DNA of 64,000 nt. Origin: Paenarthrobacter aurescens TC1 (GTDB lineage Bacteria; Actinomycetota; Actinomycetes; Actinomycetales; Micrococcaceae). Both the position numbers and the translations under genes were made by a program. A model generated the notes under the pieces. That model ran no database searches. It was given only the letters and a program-made list of their open reading frames with translations, and was not told the DNA's origin. The DNA is taken from positions 372,001 through 436,000 of the forward strand of contig CP000474.1 of the NCBI GenBank assembly GCA_000014925.1, written 5' to 3'. Of this stretch, positions 42,901 to 51,084 are shown one piece after another (the first letter of the stretch is position 1; the number at the start of each line of letters is the position of its first letter).

Positions 42901-44849
42901 TACGCCCGCAGGATGGCCACCCGACGCCAGTCGATGCGCTCCCTGATGACCAAGGCATCGAAGGCGTCCGACTCCGCATCACCGCGCATCGCCGCGCAAA
43001 ACGAACCCGCCAACAGCTTACCGGTGGCAAGGGGGTCCACGCCGCGCGGGTACCTGAGTCCGAGGTCGTAGAGGAAGAACTGCCTGCCATCCGCGCGCTG
43101 CACGTCGAACGGACGCTGGTCCAGGACCTTCAAGCCGAGATTATGAAAGAACGGGAGGATCTGGGTGAGGCTCTGGGGCCGGGTCAGGTAGACCCGGATA
43201 CGGGCATCCTCGGTGAGGACGGCCGTGCCAGGCCGGGTGTAGACACTCAATAGCGGGTCGGTTTCCACGCTGTGGGTCGGCGGGAAGCTCTCAAACTTCG
43301 AGATGTCCTCAACAGCGTCCTCAACTTCGTAATCCGCCTTGTAGCTGGCCGGGAATGCGGCGGCCCATTGATGTGACAGCCTGGCCGCTTCCTCCGAGGG
43401 ATACCGCGCCTGCAGCGCCTCGGCCAGCCCTTGCGCCCAGGACCTCGTGGCGGCGATGATCCGCGGCTCCAGGACTGAGGCATCCACGACGCCGGGAATC
43501 CCGTCACGTAGCGACGTCGCGTTGGGCAGCAGCACACGGAAAAACACGCGAGCCATGGCCGATTCGCCCAAGCGAAGTTCGAACTCGATGGAATCCGAAC
43601 CAAAGGCTTCCCGGAGTTCCCGCTCGATATTGAGCCTGACGGCCGTGCTGTAGCGGCGCCTGGGCAGGAACACGAGCGCGGTCATGAACCGGCCGTACGA
43701 GTCCGGGCGGAGGAACAATCGTGTGCTGTGGCGGTCCTGGAGGCGCAAGATCTCACGGGCATGGGTGACAAGCTGTTCGGCGTCGATGTGGAACAGTTCG
43801 TCGCGGGGATAGGCCTCGAGGACAGCCAGCAGTTCCTTGCCATGATGGGAACTTGCGGGGTAGCCGAATGCCCTCAACACTTCCTTCACGGTGTCGCGGA
43901 TGACCGGGATCTGCTGCGCGGAGCGGGTTGTGGAGCTGGGGGAGAAGAGCCCTACGAAGGTGTGCGCGATGGCGCCTGTGTCGCCTTCGGTCACCAGGGT
44001 GATTTCGTCGAGGTAGGCCCGGCGAAGGACGGTGGAACGCTGGGTGGACTTGGTCAGCGTGAGAGTGGGAGTGGGAGTGGGAGTGGCTGTTGCTGCTGCG
44101 CTTGCGTGAGGACGTGGCGTTGGCTCGGTGTCCCGGAGAAGCCCCAACCCGGAGGTCCCCCGACACCCCAGGAACACAAAGTTCCCATCCTCCAGCCAAC
44201 GGAGTAGTTCCTGGGCTTCGCGGGCCGTCCGATCTGTCTTTGCCGCCTCATCCAGTGCCCGGATCTCCCGGGCCAGCTCTTCCCGGATGGCTGCCTCATC
44301 CTCCGCCGCGGCACGGACATCGTCCAGGACCTTCTGCAGCCGGCCCACCAGCATCTCCGCGCTCGCCTCATCCGGCAGCCGGGGGATTTCGATGGCCGTC
44401 CACGCTTCGGTGAGGAGTCCGCCGTCGTGGTTCTGTTGGGTGGCCCGCGAGCCGGGGGAGCCGGCAGCGGAAGGTTCGACGCCGGCGGGGAGCCCCGTGC
44501 GCTGCGGTCCCCTGTGGATTCCGGTCAGGCGGTGGGTGGCTGGATCGCGCGTGACGCTGAAGGTGGGGTGGACCAGGAGCCGGAGGGCGGCGGTGTCACG
44601 GGCGATCTCGGCAGTCACGGAGGGAAGCAGGTAGGGCATGTCGTCCGAAACGATGGCCAGCAGGCTGGCATCCGGTTCGTGCAGGATCCCGATGACGGCT
44701 TGCCCGGGCTCGCGGCGCTCGGCCAGGGACCGGTGGTATCGGGCGCGTTCCAGCAGCGTTTCAGGCGTGTAGTTTCGGACGTCGTCCTCAGCCACATGCT
44801 CGTAGTAGTCGGTCAGGAATCCGTCCGTCGGTCCCATACTGGGTGACAT
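39966..44849 (-). CDS. gdh: NAD-specific glutamate dehydrogenase, large (180 kDa) type
   Basis: The 1627-residue protein has the length and layout of the L_180 class: an N-terminal ACT-like region, a central GDH catalytic core near residues 840-1150 ([63 protein letters not shown]) and a C-terminal helical domain. It converts glutamate to 2-oxoglutarate with NAD+, feeding histidine- and glutamine-derived carbon into the TCA cycle. ATG 44849 follows GGAGG. A 6-bp microsatellite (GTGGGA units) at 44060-44090 encodes [10 protein letters not shown] in the N-terminal part. Confidence 0.95.
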   Translation of the reverse strand: [1627 protein letters not shown]

Positions 44850-44975
44850 GTCGTGCGCCTCCGCTGCGCAAAGGAGCGGACGTGCGTTGCGGCCCGGCGA
44901 AGTCCCTGCGCCTCATTTCATGATCGCTGGGGACGGGCCGGGGGTAAACCCCTAAAGCGGGGAGCCGGCCCCAAG

Positions 44976-45046
44976 ACGTGGTGGCGGGATTCGAACCCGC
45001 GTGCGCTGCTTTGCAGGCAGCTCCCTGGCCTCTCGGGTACACCACG
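44976..45046 (-). tRNA. tRNA-Cys (GCA)
   Basis: On the minus strand the acceptor CGTGGTG pairs with CACCACG. The D arm is CCCGAGAGGCCAGGG. The anticodon loop CTGCAAA (stem GCTGC/GCAGC) gives GCA. The T arm is GCGGG-TTCGAAT-CCCGC, and the discriminator is U as expected for Cys. CCA is not encoded. Confidence 0.95.
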
Positions 45047-45235
45047 TGCAAACGACACTAGGTGCCGGACCGCGGCCGGATCAAAGTTCATTTCCCCGGC
45101 TTTCGCAGGGCTACGAATGGTGTCCCAGGGCTACGGGTTGGCGTCGCCGCGCTAAGGGAAAGTTGCCCTGCGTTGCCTCCCGTGACGGCGCTCCGTGAGC
45201 ATGCGGATCCTTGGCTTGCTCGTTGATCGCAAGGT

Positions 45236-45727
45236 TCAAGGGCGGGAGTCTCGGACAAGCGCGGGATCCGTGCCTTCCCGCCGCCGCGAACGTAGCCCGG
45301 CCACTTTGAAAACCCCGGACGCCACCAAGAGTGTCAATATGGCCGCCGCCATGTGCGTGTAGAGCATGAGGTGGACCGAGCCGCCACTTGGGGCCGCACC
45401 GTTAGCCGGCGCACCCGCGGCAGGAGACGTAGCCTGACCGCCGTGCAAGTGATCCAGGATTCCGCTGCCGGGGAAGTATCCGCCAAAGGCGTCAAAGCCC
45501 AGATGCAGCAACTGCTGGGCCACGCCGGACAGGAGCAGCAGTAACAACGGCCCATGCACCCAGCGGGCAAGCAGTTGGGCGGCCAGGCAGCCGAGCGCGG
45601 CGAGGCACAGGAGCACGGGTATGGCTGGTGCGCTGCCTCCGGCGACCATATGCGCAGCCAAGCCCAGGGCCACAGCTGCCAGCCCTGCAACCCAAGCCAA
45701 CTTCTCCTGCACAAGTGGTGTGCGCAT
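45236..45727 (-). CDS. Hypothetical four-helix membrane protein, 163 aa
   Basis: ATG at 45727 follows GGAAGGGA. Hydrophobic helices lie at about residues 11-35 (KLAWVAGLAAVALGLAAHMVAGG), 38-54 (IPVLLCLAALGCLAAQLL), 60-80 (GPLLLLLLSGVAQQLLHLGF) and 118-138 (VHLMLYTHMAAAILTLLVASGVF). A Gly/Ala/Pro linker near 90-112 separates the third and fourth. His residues near the membrane edges (HLGF, HLMLYTHM) hint at metal or heme handling, but no family is recognised. It stands alone between the tRNA-Cys and hutG. Confidence 0.75.
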   Translation of the reverse strand: MRTPLVQEKLAWVAGLAAVALGLAAHMVAGGSAPAIPVLLCLAALGCLAAQLLARWVHGPLLLLLLSGVAQQLLHLGFDAFGGYFPGSGILDHLHGGQATSPAAGAPANGAAPSGGSVHLMLYTHMAAAILTLLVASGVFKVAGLRSRRREGTDPALVRDSRP

Positions 45728-45788
45728 CGCAGTCCCTTCCTCCACACAGGCTATGTGGAGGAAGCCGGGCGGAAAAGGGGCCCGGGAG

Positions 45789-46736
45789 CTAAGCGAGGAG
45801 CGTGTTCACCAACCGTGCCGCAACCTTCGCGGTCCGGGAGTCGATGTCGAACTCCGGATTCAGCTCGGCCACGTCCAGGTGCAGCAACTTTCCGCTGGCA
45901 GCCACTTGCCGGCAGATCGCGCTGATCACCGGCAACGGCACACCGTAGGCGGCCGGCGCGCTCACCCCGGGGGCCACCGACGCCGGCATCACATCCAGGT
46001 CGATGGTCAGGTACAGCACGTCCACTCCCGCCAGGAAGTCAGCGACGAAGACCTCCGCAGCTTCCGGCGTGCACAGCTCATCAAGCAGGTACTTCACGCC
46101 CAGGTCCCGGGCGGTGTTGAAGAGCGTCCGCGTGTTGTTGGGCTCCGAAATTCCGACGACGGCGTACTGCAGTTCGCGTCCCGCGGCAGCTTCCGCGTGG
46201 GCCATTTGCAGGAACGGCGTGCCCGAGCTCGGCGTCGGCTCGTCCCGCAAGTCAAAGTGCGCGTCCAGGTTCAGCACACCCAAACGCTTGCCCCGGACCG
46301 CTTCAGAACCGGCCACGCCCAGATAGCTGGCGAACGCGGTCTCGTGGCCGCCGCCAAGCACAACGGTGAGGTTGCCGGCGTCGAGCAGTCCCGAAATGGC
46401 GAGTCCGGCGCGCTCTTGGCCCGCCTCCAGTGAGTCGTCCTCCACAACCACATCGCCGGCGTCGAACACGTCACGGTCAAGGTGGAAAGCAAGCGGACCC
46501 AGCGCCGAACGGATCGCGGCCGGAGCCGCGGCGGCACCCACGCGTCCTTTGTTGCGGAGGACGCCGGCGTCGCTGCAGAAACCCAGCACGACGGCGGGAC
46601 GCGAGGCTTCTGCGGCGGCGCACACGGTGTGGGGTGCTACGGCTTGCCACCATCTCCGGTGCTCGTTGCCCTCGCCGTCAAAACGACCCGTCCACGGAGT
46701 GGGGGAGACATCTACGGTGAGGGGCGTGGTTTCCAT
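45789..46736 (-). CDS. hutG: Formimidoylglutamase (ureohydrolase family)
   Basis: The 315-residue arginase-fold enzyme has the binuclear manganese motifs: LTVVLGGGHETAF, VLNLDAHFDLRDE with SSGTPFLQM, and YLTIDLDVMPASVAPGVSAPAAYGVP. It hydrolyses N-formimidoyl-L-glutamate to glutamate and formamide, ending histidine degradation. The presence of hutUH and a glutamate dehydrogenase nearby supports this over agmatinase. It is monocistronic as drawn. hutI is not in the window. Confidence 0.9.
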   Translation of the reverse strand: METTPLTVDVSPTPWTGRFDGEGNEHRRWWQAVAPHTVCAAAEASRPAVVLGFCSDAGVLRNKGRVGAAAAPAAIRSALGPLAFHLDRDVFDAGDVVVEDDSLEAGQERAGLAISGLLDAGNLTVVLGGGHETAFASYLGVAGSEAVRGKRLGVLNLDAHFDLRDEPTPSSGTPFLQMAHAEAAAGRELQYAVVGISEPNNTRTLFNTARDLGVKYLLDELCTPEAAEVFVADFLAGVDVLYLTIDLDVMPASVAPGVSAPAAYGVPLPVISAICRQVAASGKLLHLDVAELNPEFDIDSRTAKVAARLVNTLLA

Positions 46737-46835
46737 GGTTCAAGCACACCGGACCCGGGCCCCGAAAACCAGCCGTTCCGCCGCGGGAGTGTCTGAAACC
46801 CCGGACTCACCCGAGCCCGGAAGCCCGGCGAGGGC

Positions 46836-48278
46836 TTACTTGACCCCGAGCAACTCTTCCACGGTTCCAATGCCGAAGAACAGCAGGAACGCCGCAGCCA
46901 CAGCCCACATCAGCGGGTGAACTTCACGGGCACGGCCCTGGAACGTGCGGATCAGGACGTATGAGATAAAGCCTGCGCCGAGGCCGTTCGCGATGGAGTA
47001 CGTGAACGGCATGAGGGCGATGGTCAGGAACGCGGGAATTCCGACGCCCCAGTCCTGCCAGTCGATCTTGCCCACCTGGGAGACCATCATGAAGCCCACA
47101 ACTACCAGTGCGGGAGCCACGGCCTCGAACGGGACCAGGTTGATGAGCGGCGTGAAGAACATGGCCACAAGGAAGAGGGCGCCGGTGACGATCGAGGCGA
47201 GTCCGGTCCGTGCGCCTTCGCCGATGCCTGCGCCTGACTCGACGAAGATCTGGTTGGAGGAAACCGAGGCTCCGCCGCCCACGATGGCCCCGAGGGCGTC
47301 TACCTGAAGGACTCGGTCCACGTTGGGAATGTTGCCGTCTTCGTCCACGGTTCCGGCCTCGTTGGCCAGGCCCACCATGGTGCCCATGGCGTCGAAGAAG
47401 ATGCTCAGGAGGATCACGAACGCCAGCAATGCTGCAGCGATGAAACCGAGGTGTTCAAACGCGCCCAACGGGTTGGCCTTGCCGATCAGGGATAGATCCG
47501 GGGCACCCCATTCGGTGAGCGTGGGAGCAACCAAGGACCAGCCGCGGGGGTTGACGTTGGTGCCGTCAAAGCTCGGGCCGATGTGGAGGGTGAATTCGAG
47601 GATGGCGGCCAGCGCAGTGGAGACGACGATGCCGATCAGGATAGCGCCGCGGACCTTGCGGACCACCAGCGCGATGGTCAGGATCAGGCCAACTGCGAAC
47701 ACGAGCGTCGGCCAGCCCATGAGCTTGCCGTCCACGCCCAGGCCCAGCGGGACGGTGGTTCCTGCGGCATCGGGGATGCGGCGGACAAAGCCTGCGTTGA
47801 CCAGGCCGATGAGTGCAATGAAGAGGCCAATGCCCACAACAATTGCCGTCTTCAGGGCTTCCGGCACGGCCTTGAACACGGCAGTCCGGAAGCCGGTGAG
47901 CACCAGGATGAGCATGGTGATGCCGGACAGCACCACGAGCCCCATCATGTCCGGCCAGGTCAGTCCGGGGTGGGACGCCACCGTGACCGCGACGAAGGCA
48001 TTGACGCCCAAGCCCGTGGCCACGGCAAACGGGTGCTTGGCCCACGCGCCCATGAGGATGGTCAGGATGCCCGCCACGAAAGCAGTGGTGGCTGCCACGG
48101 CTGTGAAGCCCAGGGACGCGCCGCTGGAGTCAGGTCCGGAGAGGATCAGTGGATTCAGCACCACGATGTAGCTCATGGCGAAGAAGGTCGCGAACCCGCC
48201 CCGAATTTCCCGAGAATACGTGGATCCGCGTTCGGAGATCTTGAAGTAGCGGTCTACTGCAGAACCTTGTTTCAGCAT
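46836..48278 (-). CDS. NCS2 family purine permease (AzgA-like)
   Basis: ATG at 48278 (CGGAG upstream) gives 480 residues starting MLKQGSAVDRYFKISERGSTY. The AzgA group shows REIRGGFATFFAMSYIVVLNPLIL, VATGLGVNAFVA and VGGGASVSSNQIFVESGAGIGEGARTGLAS with the NQI..ES purine-binding segment. It imports hypoxanthine, guanine or adenine by proton symport. Ten to fourteen helices are visible. It is divergent from copC, with about 115 bp between. Exact purine range is not evident. Confidence 0.92.
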   Translation of the reverse strand: MLKQGSAVDRYFKISERGSTYSREIRGGFATFFAMSYIVVLNPLILSGPDSSGASLGFTAVAATTAFVAGILTILMGAWAKHPFAVATGLGVNAFVAVTVASHPGLTWPDMMGLVVLSGITMLILVLTGFRTAVFKAVPEALKTAIVVGIGLFIALIGLVNAGFVRRIPDAAGTTVPLGLGVDGKLMGWPTLVFAVGLILTIALVVRKVRGAILIGIVVSTALAAILEFTLHIGPSFDGTNVNPRGWSLVAPTLTEWGAPDLSLIGKANPLGAFEHLGFIAAALLAFVILLSIFFDAMGTMVGLANEAGTVDEDGNIPNVDRVLQVDALGAIVGGGASVSSNQIFVESGAGIGEGARTGLASIVTGALFLVAMFFTPLINLVPFEAVAPALVVVGFMMVSQVGKIDWQDWGVGIPAFLTIALMPFTYSIANGLGAGFISYVLIRTFQGRAREVHPLMWAVAAAFLLFFGIGTVEELLGVK

Positions 48279-48392
48279 GAAGGTCTCCGGGGATCGAGGG
48301 GAGTTTGCTCTCAAATCCTATGTTGTCCGGTGCGGGCCCTCCGAACGATTCGCCTAGTCTGTAAGGAAGCCAACACTAGGAGAAACCGCCCC

Positions 48393-49025
48393 ATGCGTAC
48401 CATCCGCCCGCTTCTGGCCGCCGTCGTCGCTGCTCTTGCTTTTGCGTCCGCCTTGCTGTTTTCCGCGGCTCCGGCGTCCGCGCACGACGTCGCCGAATCA
48501 ACCGCGCCAGCCAACGGTGCCAGCGTGGCGGAAGTCCCGGCGTCGGTCTCCATCACGTTCAACAACCGCCCTCTCGCGATTGGTTCCGGAGTCACTGTGA
48601 CGGCCGGCGGCGAGAACTGGGCGGACGGCCCGGTGGAAATCATTGACAACCAGGCCGTTCAGAAGCTCCGCGAAGGCGCCCCCGCAGGGGAGTACACGGT
48701 GGTTTGGCGTGTGGTCAGCTCCGATTCGCACCCCATCGAGGGCACCTTTACGTTCACGGCCGCCGCAGGAAGCACGACGACGGCGAGCGGCCCGGCTGGG
48801 GCCTCACCGTCGGCCTCGGCTCCCTCAGCCGCAGTACCCACGGCGGGCACCGCAGCACCGGGGACGGGCGCCAGCGAGCCGGCCGCTGATGCCTCCCAGC
48901 CCTTCCCGTGGAGCATCGTCGGGTTGGCTGTTGTTGCTGTTGGTCTCGTTATTTATCTTGCTGTTACCGCACGGAAGAAGCTGGCAGCTTCAAACGACCC
49001 CGAGGGCGATACTCCCGCGGAATAG
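48393..49025 (+). CDS. copC: CopC-domain copper-binding protein with membrane anchor
   Basis: ATG at 48393 follows CTAGGAG. A signal peptide ends at ASA-HDV, leaving His as the mature N-terminus (His31 in the precursor). With Asp111 and His113 in SSDSHPIEG this makes the CopC histidine brace for Cu(II). A Ser/Ala/Pro-rich stalk precedes a C-terminal helix (WSIVGLAVVAVGLVIYLAV), so the domain sits outside the membrane. The family's CopD partner is not adjacent. 210 residues. Confidence 0.88.
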   Translation: MRTIRPLLAAVVAALAFASALLFSAAPASAHDVAESTAPANGASVAEVPASVSITFNNRPLAIGSGVTVTAGGENWADGPVEIIDNQAVQKLREGAPAGEYTVVWRVVSSDSHPIEGTFTFTAAAGSTTTASGPAGASPSASAPSAAVPTAGTAAPGTGASEPAADASQPFPWSIVGLAVVAVGLVIYLAVTARKKLAASNDPEGDTPAE

Positions 49026-49169
49026 CGCGGTTTTCTACGTAGCTGCGAATATCTCGAAACGATTACCGCGACACGCCAGAGACCCATTTCCCGTTACTTA
49101 AATGTGACTTCGACGGAATCATCGCGTACGGTAGTACCTGTGCCTGTTCCACGTAGCGGGCACTTCCGG

Positions 49170-49355
49170 CCTGATTGCCTAGCTCTGCCGCAGTCCGGAA
49201 TCCGTTCGCAGACAAACCTACGGCAGAGACGGGGAACCCAATTTAGGCCGCTTTCGAGCGTGCCTTGGGGTGAAGTCACGAAACTTCCGCTGAACAGCGG
49301 GGGATAGTGGCCGGGTGACTCCCATCCGAATCCGACAGCTAACCTCGCAGGCATC
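49170..49355 (+). promoter_or_regulatory. ydaO/yuaA-type cyclic-di-AMP riboswitch
   Basis: Conserved blocks occur in order: ACGGGGAACCCA (49229-49240), CTTGGGGTGAAG (49264-49275) and CCGGGTGACTCCCATCCGAA with TCCGACAGCTAACCTCGCAG (49311-49350). They are those of the ydaO-yuaA element, which senses c-di-AMP and in actinobacteria often precedes cell-wall hydrolase genes. It ends about 20 bp before the NlpC/P60 ATG. Boundaries are approximate. Confidence 0.88.
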
Positions 49356-49370
49356 GGGAGAGGCTCTTTC

Positions 49371-50165
49371 ATGTCTTCACGCATTCTTCGCGGCCGTCGT
49401 AAGGCGGACAGCGTACGTCCTAATCCGTTCATCTCCATCTCGAAGGCAGTGGCCAGCAACGCTTCCGGCGCTGGCCGTCAGGCAGCTGTTATCGCAGCAG
49501 CCTCGGGCCTCGTTTTGACCGGTTCCATTGCTGCTCACGCAGCTGAGGCCCCGGTTCAGCGCGACTCCAGCCCCGCAACGGTCGCTGAGACCGTTTCCGA
49601 GGCACCCACCAAGGTTGTTACCGCTCTGGCAACGGCTACCGTCAACTTCGAGCGTCCCGCTGTTGCTTCCGTAGCAGCTCCGGTCATCGAAAAGCCGGCT
49701 CCCGTTGTTGAGGCTCCCGTAGTCCAGAAGGCAGCTGTCACCACCGCTGCTGCAACGGCTCCCGTCGCCGCCCAGGCTGCGGTTGCTGCTCCCGTGGCTG
49801 CCGCACCGGTTGCCGCTGCTCCCGTAGCTGCTGCCCCCGCCGTTGGCGGCGTCAATGCAGCCATGGTTGCCTCGGCTTACGCACAGATCGGCATCTTCCA
49901 GGACTGCACCGCCATGGTCGAGAAGGCCCTTGGTTCCGCAGGCATCCCGGTAGGCGACCTCGGTCCCATGCAGTTCATGAACTACGGCAAGGTCGTCAGC
50001 GATCCTCAGCCCGGTGACATGATCGTCCAGTCCGGCCACGTTGCCATCTACATCGGCAACGGCCAGGCAATCAGCGGTGGCATCAACGGCAACCAGACGG
50101 GCATCCACCCGATCAGCTGGTTGACCGCAACGGGTCCCCTGACCTACGTACGCGCTGGCGCATAA
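49371..50165 (+). CDS. NlpC/P60 family cell-wall hydrolase
   Basis: The 264-residue secreted protein has a basic N-terminus and signal segment (QAAVIAAASGLVLTGSIAAHAAEA), a Pro/Ala/Val-rich linker (PVAAAPVAAAPVAAAPAV) and a C-terminal NlpC/P60 domain with catalytic Cys179 (FQDCTAMVEKAL) and His223 (SGHVAIYIGNGQAISGG). It cleaves peptidoglycan stem peptides outside the membrane. GGGAGAGG precedes ATG. The riboswitch upstream implies c-di-AMP-controlled expression, linking wall remodelling to osmotic signalling. Confidence 0.9.
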   Translation: MSSRILRGRRKADSVRPNPFISISKAVASNASGAGRQAAVIAAASGLVLTGSIAAHAAEAPVQRDSSPATVAETVSEAPTKVVTALATATVNFERPAVASVAAPVIEKPAPVVEAPVVQKAAVTTAAATAPVAAQAAVAAPVAAAPVAAAPVAAAPAVGGVNAAMVASAYAQIGIFQDCTAMVEKALGSAGIPVGDLGPMQFMNYGKVVSDPQPGDMIVQSGHVAIYIGNGQAISGGINGNQTGIHPISWLTATGPLTYVRAGA

Positions 50166-50188
50166 AGCCTCACGCTTCAGTTCAAAAA

Positions 50189-50230
50189 CCGGCGCCTCCC
50201 AAGATTAACGTCTTGGTCGGCGCCGGCTTT
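50189..50230 (+). terminator. Rho-independent terminator of the NlpC/P60 gene
   Basis: Arms CCGGCGCC (50189-50196) and GGCGCCGG (50219-50226), extended by CCAAGA/TCTTGG, are followed by CTTTT. Confidence 0.8.
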
Positions 50231-50292
50231 TGGCGTTAAGTTCTGTTCGTAAAAGTTCAGCGCGGGAAGTACAACGGCGGTTCTGCTGGCCT

Positions 50293-50332
50293 GCGTTGGT
50301 GAGGTGGCTTGTGTTGGTGAGGTGGCCTGTGT
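50293..50332. repeat. 18-bp direct repeat, two copies
   Basis: GCGTTGGTGAGGTGGCTT and GTGTTGGTGAGGTGGCCT are adjacent near-identical copies, followed by a third partial GTGTT. Intergenic; no role apparent. Confidence 0.7.
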
Positions 50333-50371
50333 TTGCCGGACATGACCAGCCAGGCGATGGCGGTGCCGGGG

Positions 50372-50409
50372 GCTAGGCGACGGCGATGACGCTAGGCGAT
50401 GGCGATGCC
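50372..50409. repeat. 19-bp direct repeat overlapping a gene's 3' end
   Basis: GCTAGGCGACGGCGATGAC and GCTAGGCGATGGCGATGCC lie head to tail; the second copy includes the stop codon of the minus-strand flavoprotein. A small duplication of the gene end is the simplest reading. Confidence 0.65.
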
Positions 50410-51084
50410 GGGACCTGCCGGCAGGGCTACCTTGGTGGAGATTGCCTGGCCCACTGCCTTGGCTTGCCGCAGCACTTCCTTGGGAGACGGGGTGATCAGG
50501 TCCCCGACGCCCACAAGGTGCATCCCCACCGCACGCATGGCTGCCGCGAAGTTCTGGCCAACGGCTATTCCAAGTTCGGCGAGCATGCGGCGCAACTGGC
50601 TTTGGGCGCAACGCGTCACTACTACGTGGTCCGCCAGGAGGACACCGTTGGCTGTGTGGACTGCCCACTGGCGTGGAGTGGATTCGAGGGGGCCGGATAC
50701 GTGGAGGCCTGTTCTCAGTCCGGCCGTGGTCATGCTGGCCGCCAGTCCGTACCCGATCTGGCGGGAGGGGTCTGCCCCCAGGAAATCAAGGCGTACGGCG
50801 CGGGTGGTGTTGCGAACGTCCAGGTGATGGTTGGCGGCGTAGTTCCGCAGGTGACGGAGGATCTCGTTGCGTTCCTGCATGGCTGCGGGATCAGCGGCAT
50901 CAGTGCGTTGAAGCATGCCTGTATGGACAGAAGGACCTGTGGTGGACAGTGCACCGAACCCGTCTACGACGATGGAGCCCACGCCGAAGCGGCTGAGCTC
51001 GCTGGCAACTGCCAAACCGGACAGGCCGGCTCCGATGACCACGGTGGTGGTGCGTTCCGTGGCGGAATCAGGCGTGAGTGACAC
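50392..51084 (-). CDS. Short FAD/NAD(P)-binding oxidoreductase-like protein, 230 aa
   Basis: GTG at 51084 has a perfect AGGAGG leader; the longer frame upstream is not supported. The N-terminus has a Rossmann dinucleotide site TTTVVIGAGLSGLAVASELSRFG with the acidic strand end SIVVDG. LLADHVVVTRCAQ and a closing HLVGVGDLITPSPKEVLRQAKAVGQAIS resemble the end of a flavin monooxygenase. At 230 residues it is about half the usual length, with no catalytic middle domain. It may be a small specialised flavoprotein or a shortened relict. Substrate unknown. Confidence 0.72.
   Translation of the reverse strand: MSLTPDSATERTTTVVIGAGLSGLAVASELSRFGVGSIVVDGFGALSTTGPSVHTGMLQRTDAADPAAMQERNEILRHLRNYAANHHLDVRNTTRAVRLDFLGADPSRQIGYGLAASMTTAGLRTGLHVSGPLESTPRQWAVHTANGVLLADHVVVTRCAQSQLRRMLAELGIAVGQNFAAAMRAVGMHLVGVGDLITPSPKEVLRQAKAVGQAISTKVALPAGPGIAIA

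Noticed and set aside
42123..43253. 376-codon plus-strand open frame inside the glutamate dehydrogenase gene
   Set aside because: Antisense to a conserved 1627-residue protein with no homologous features of its own.
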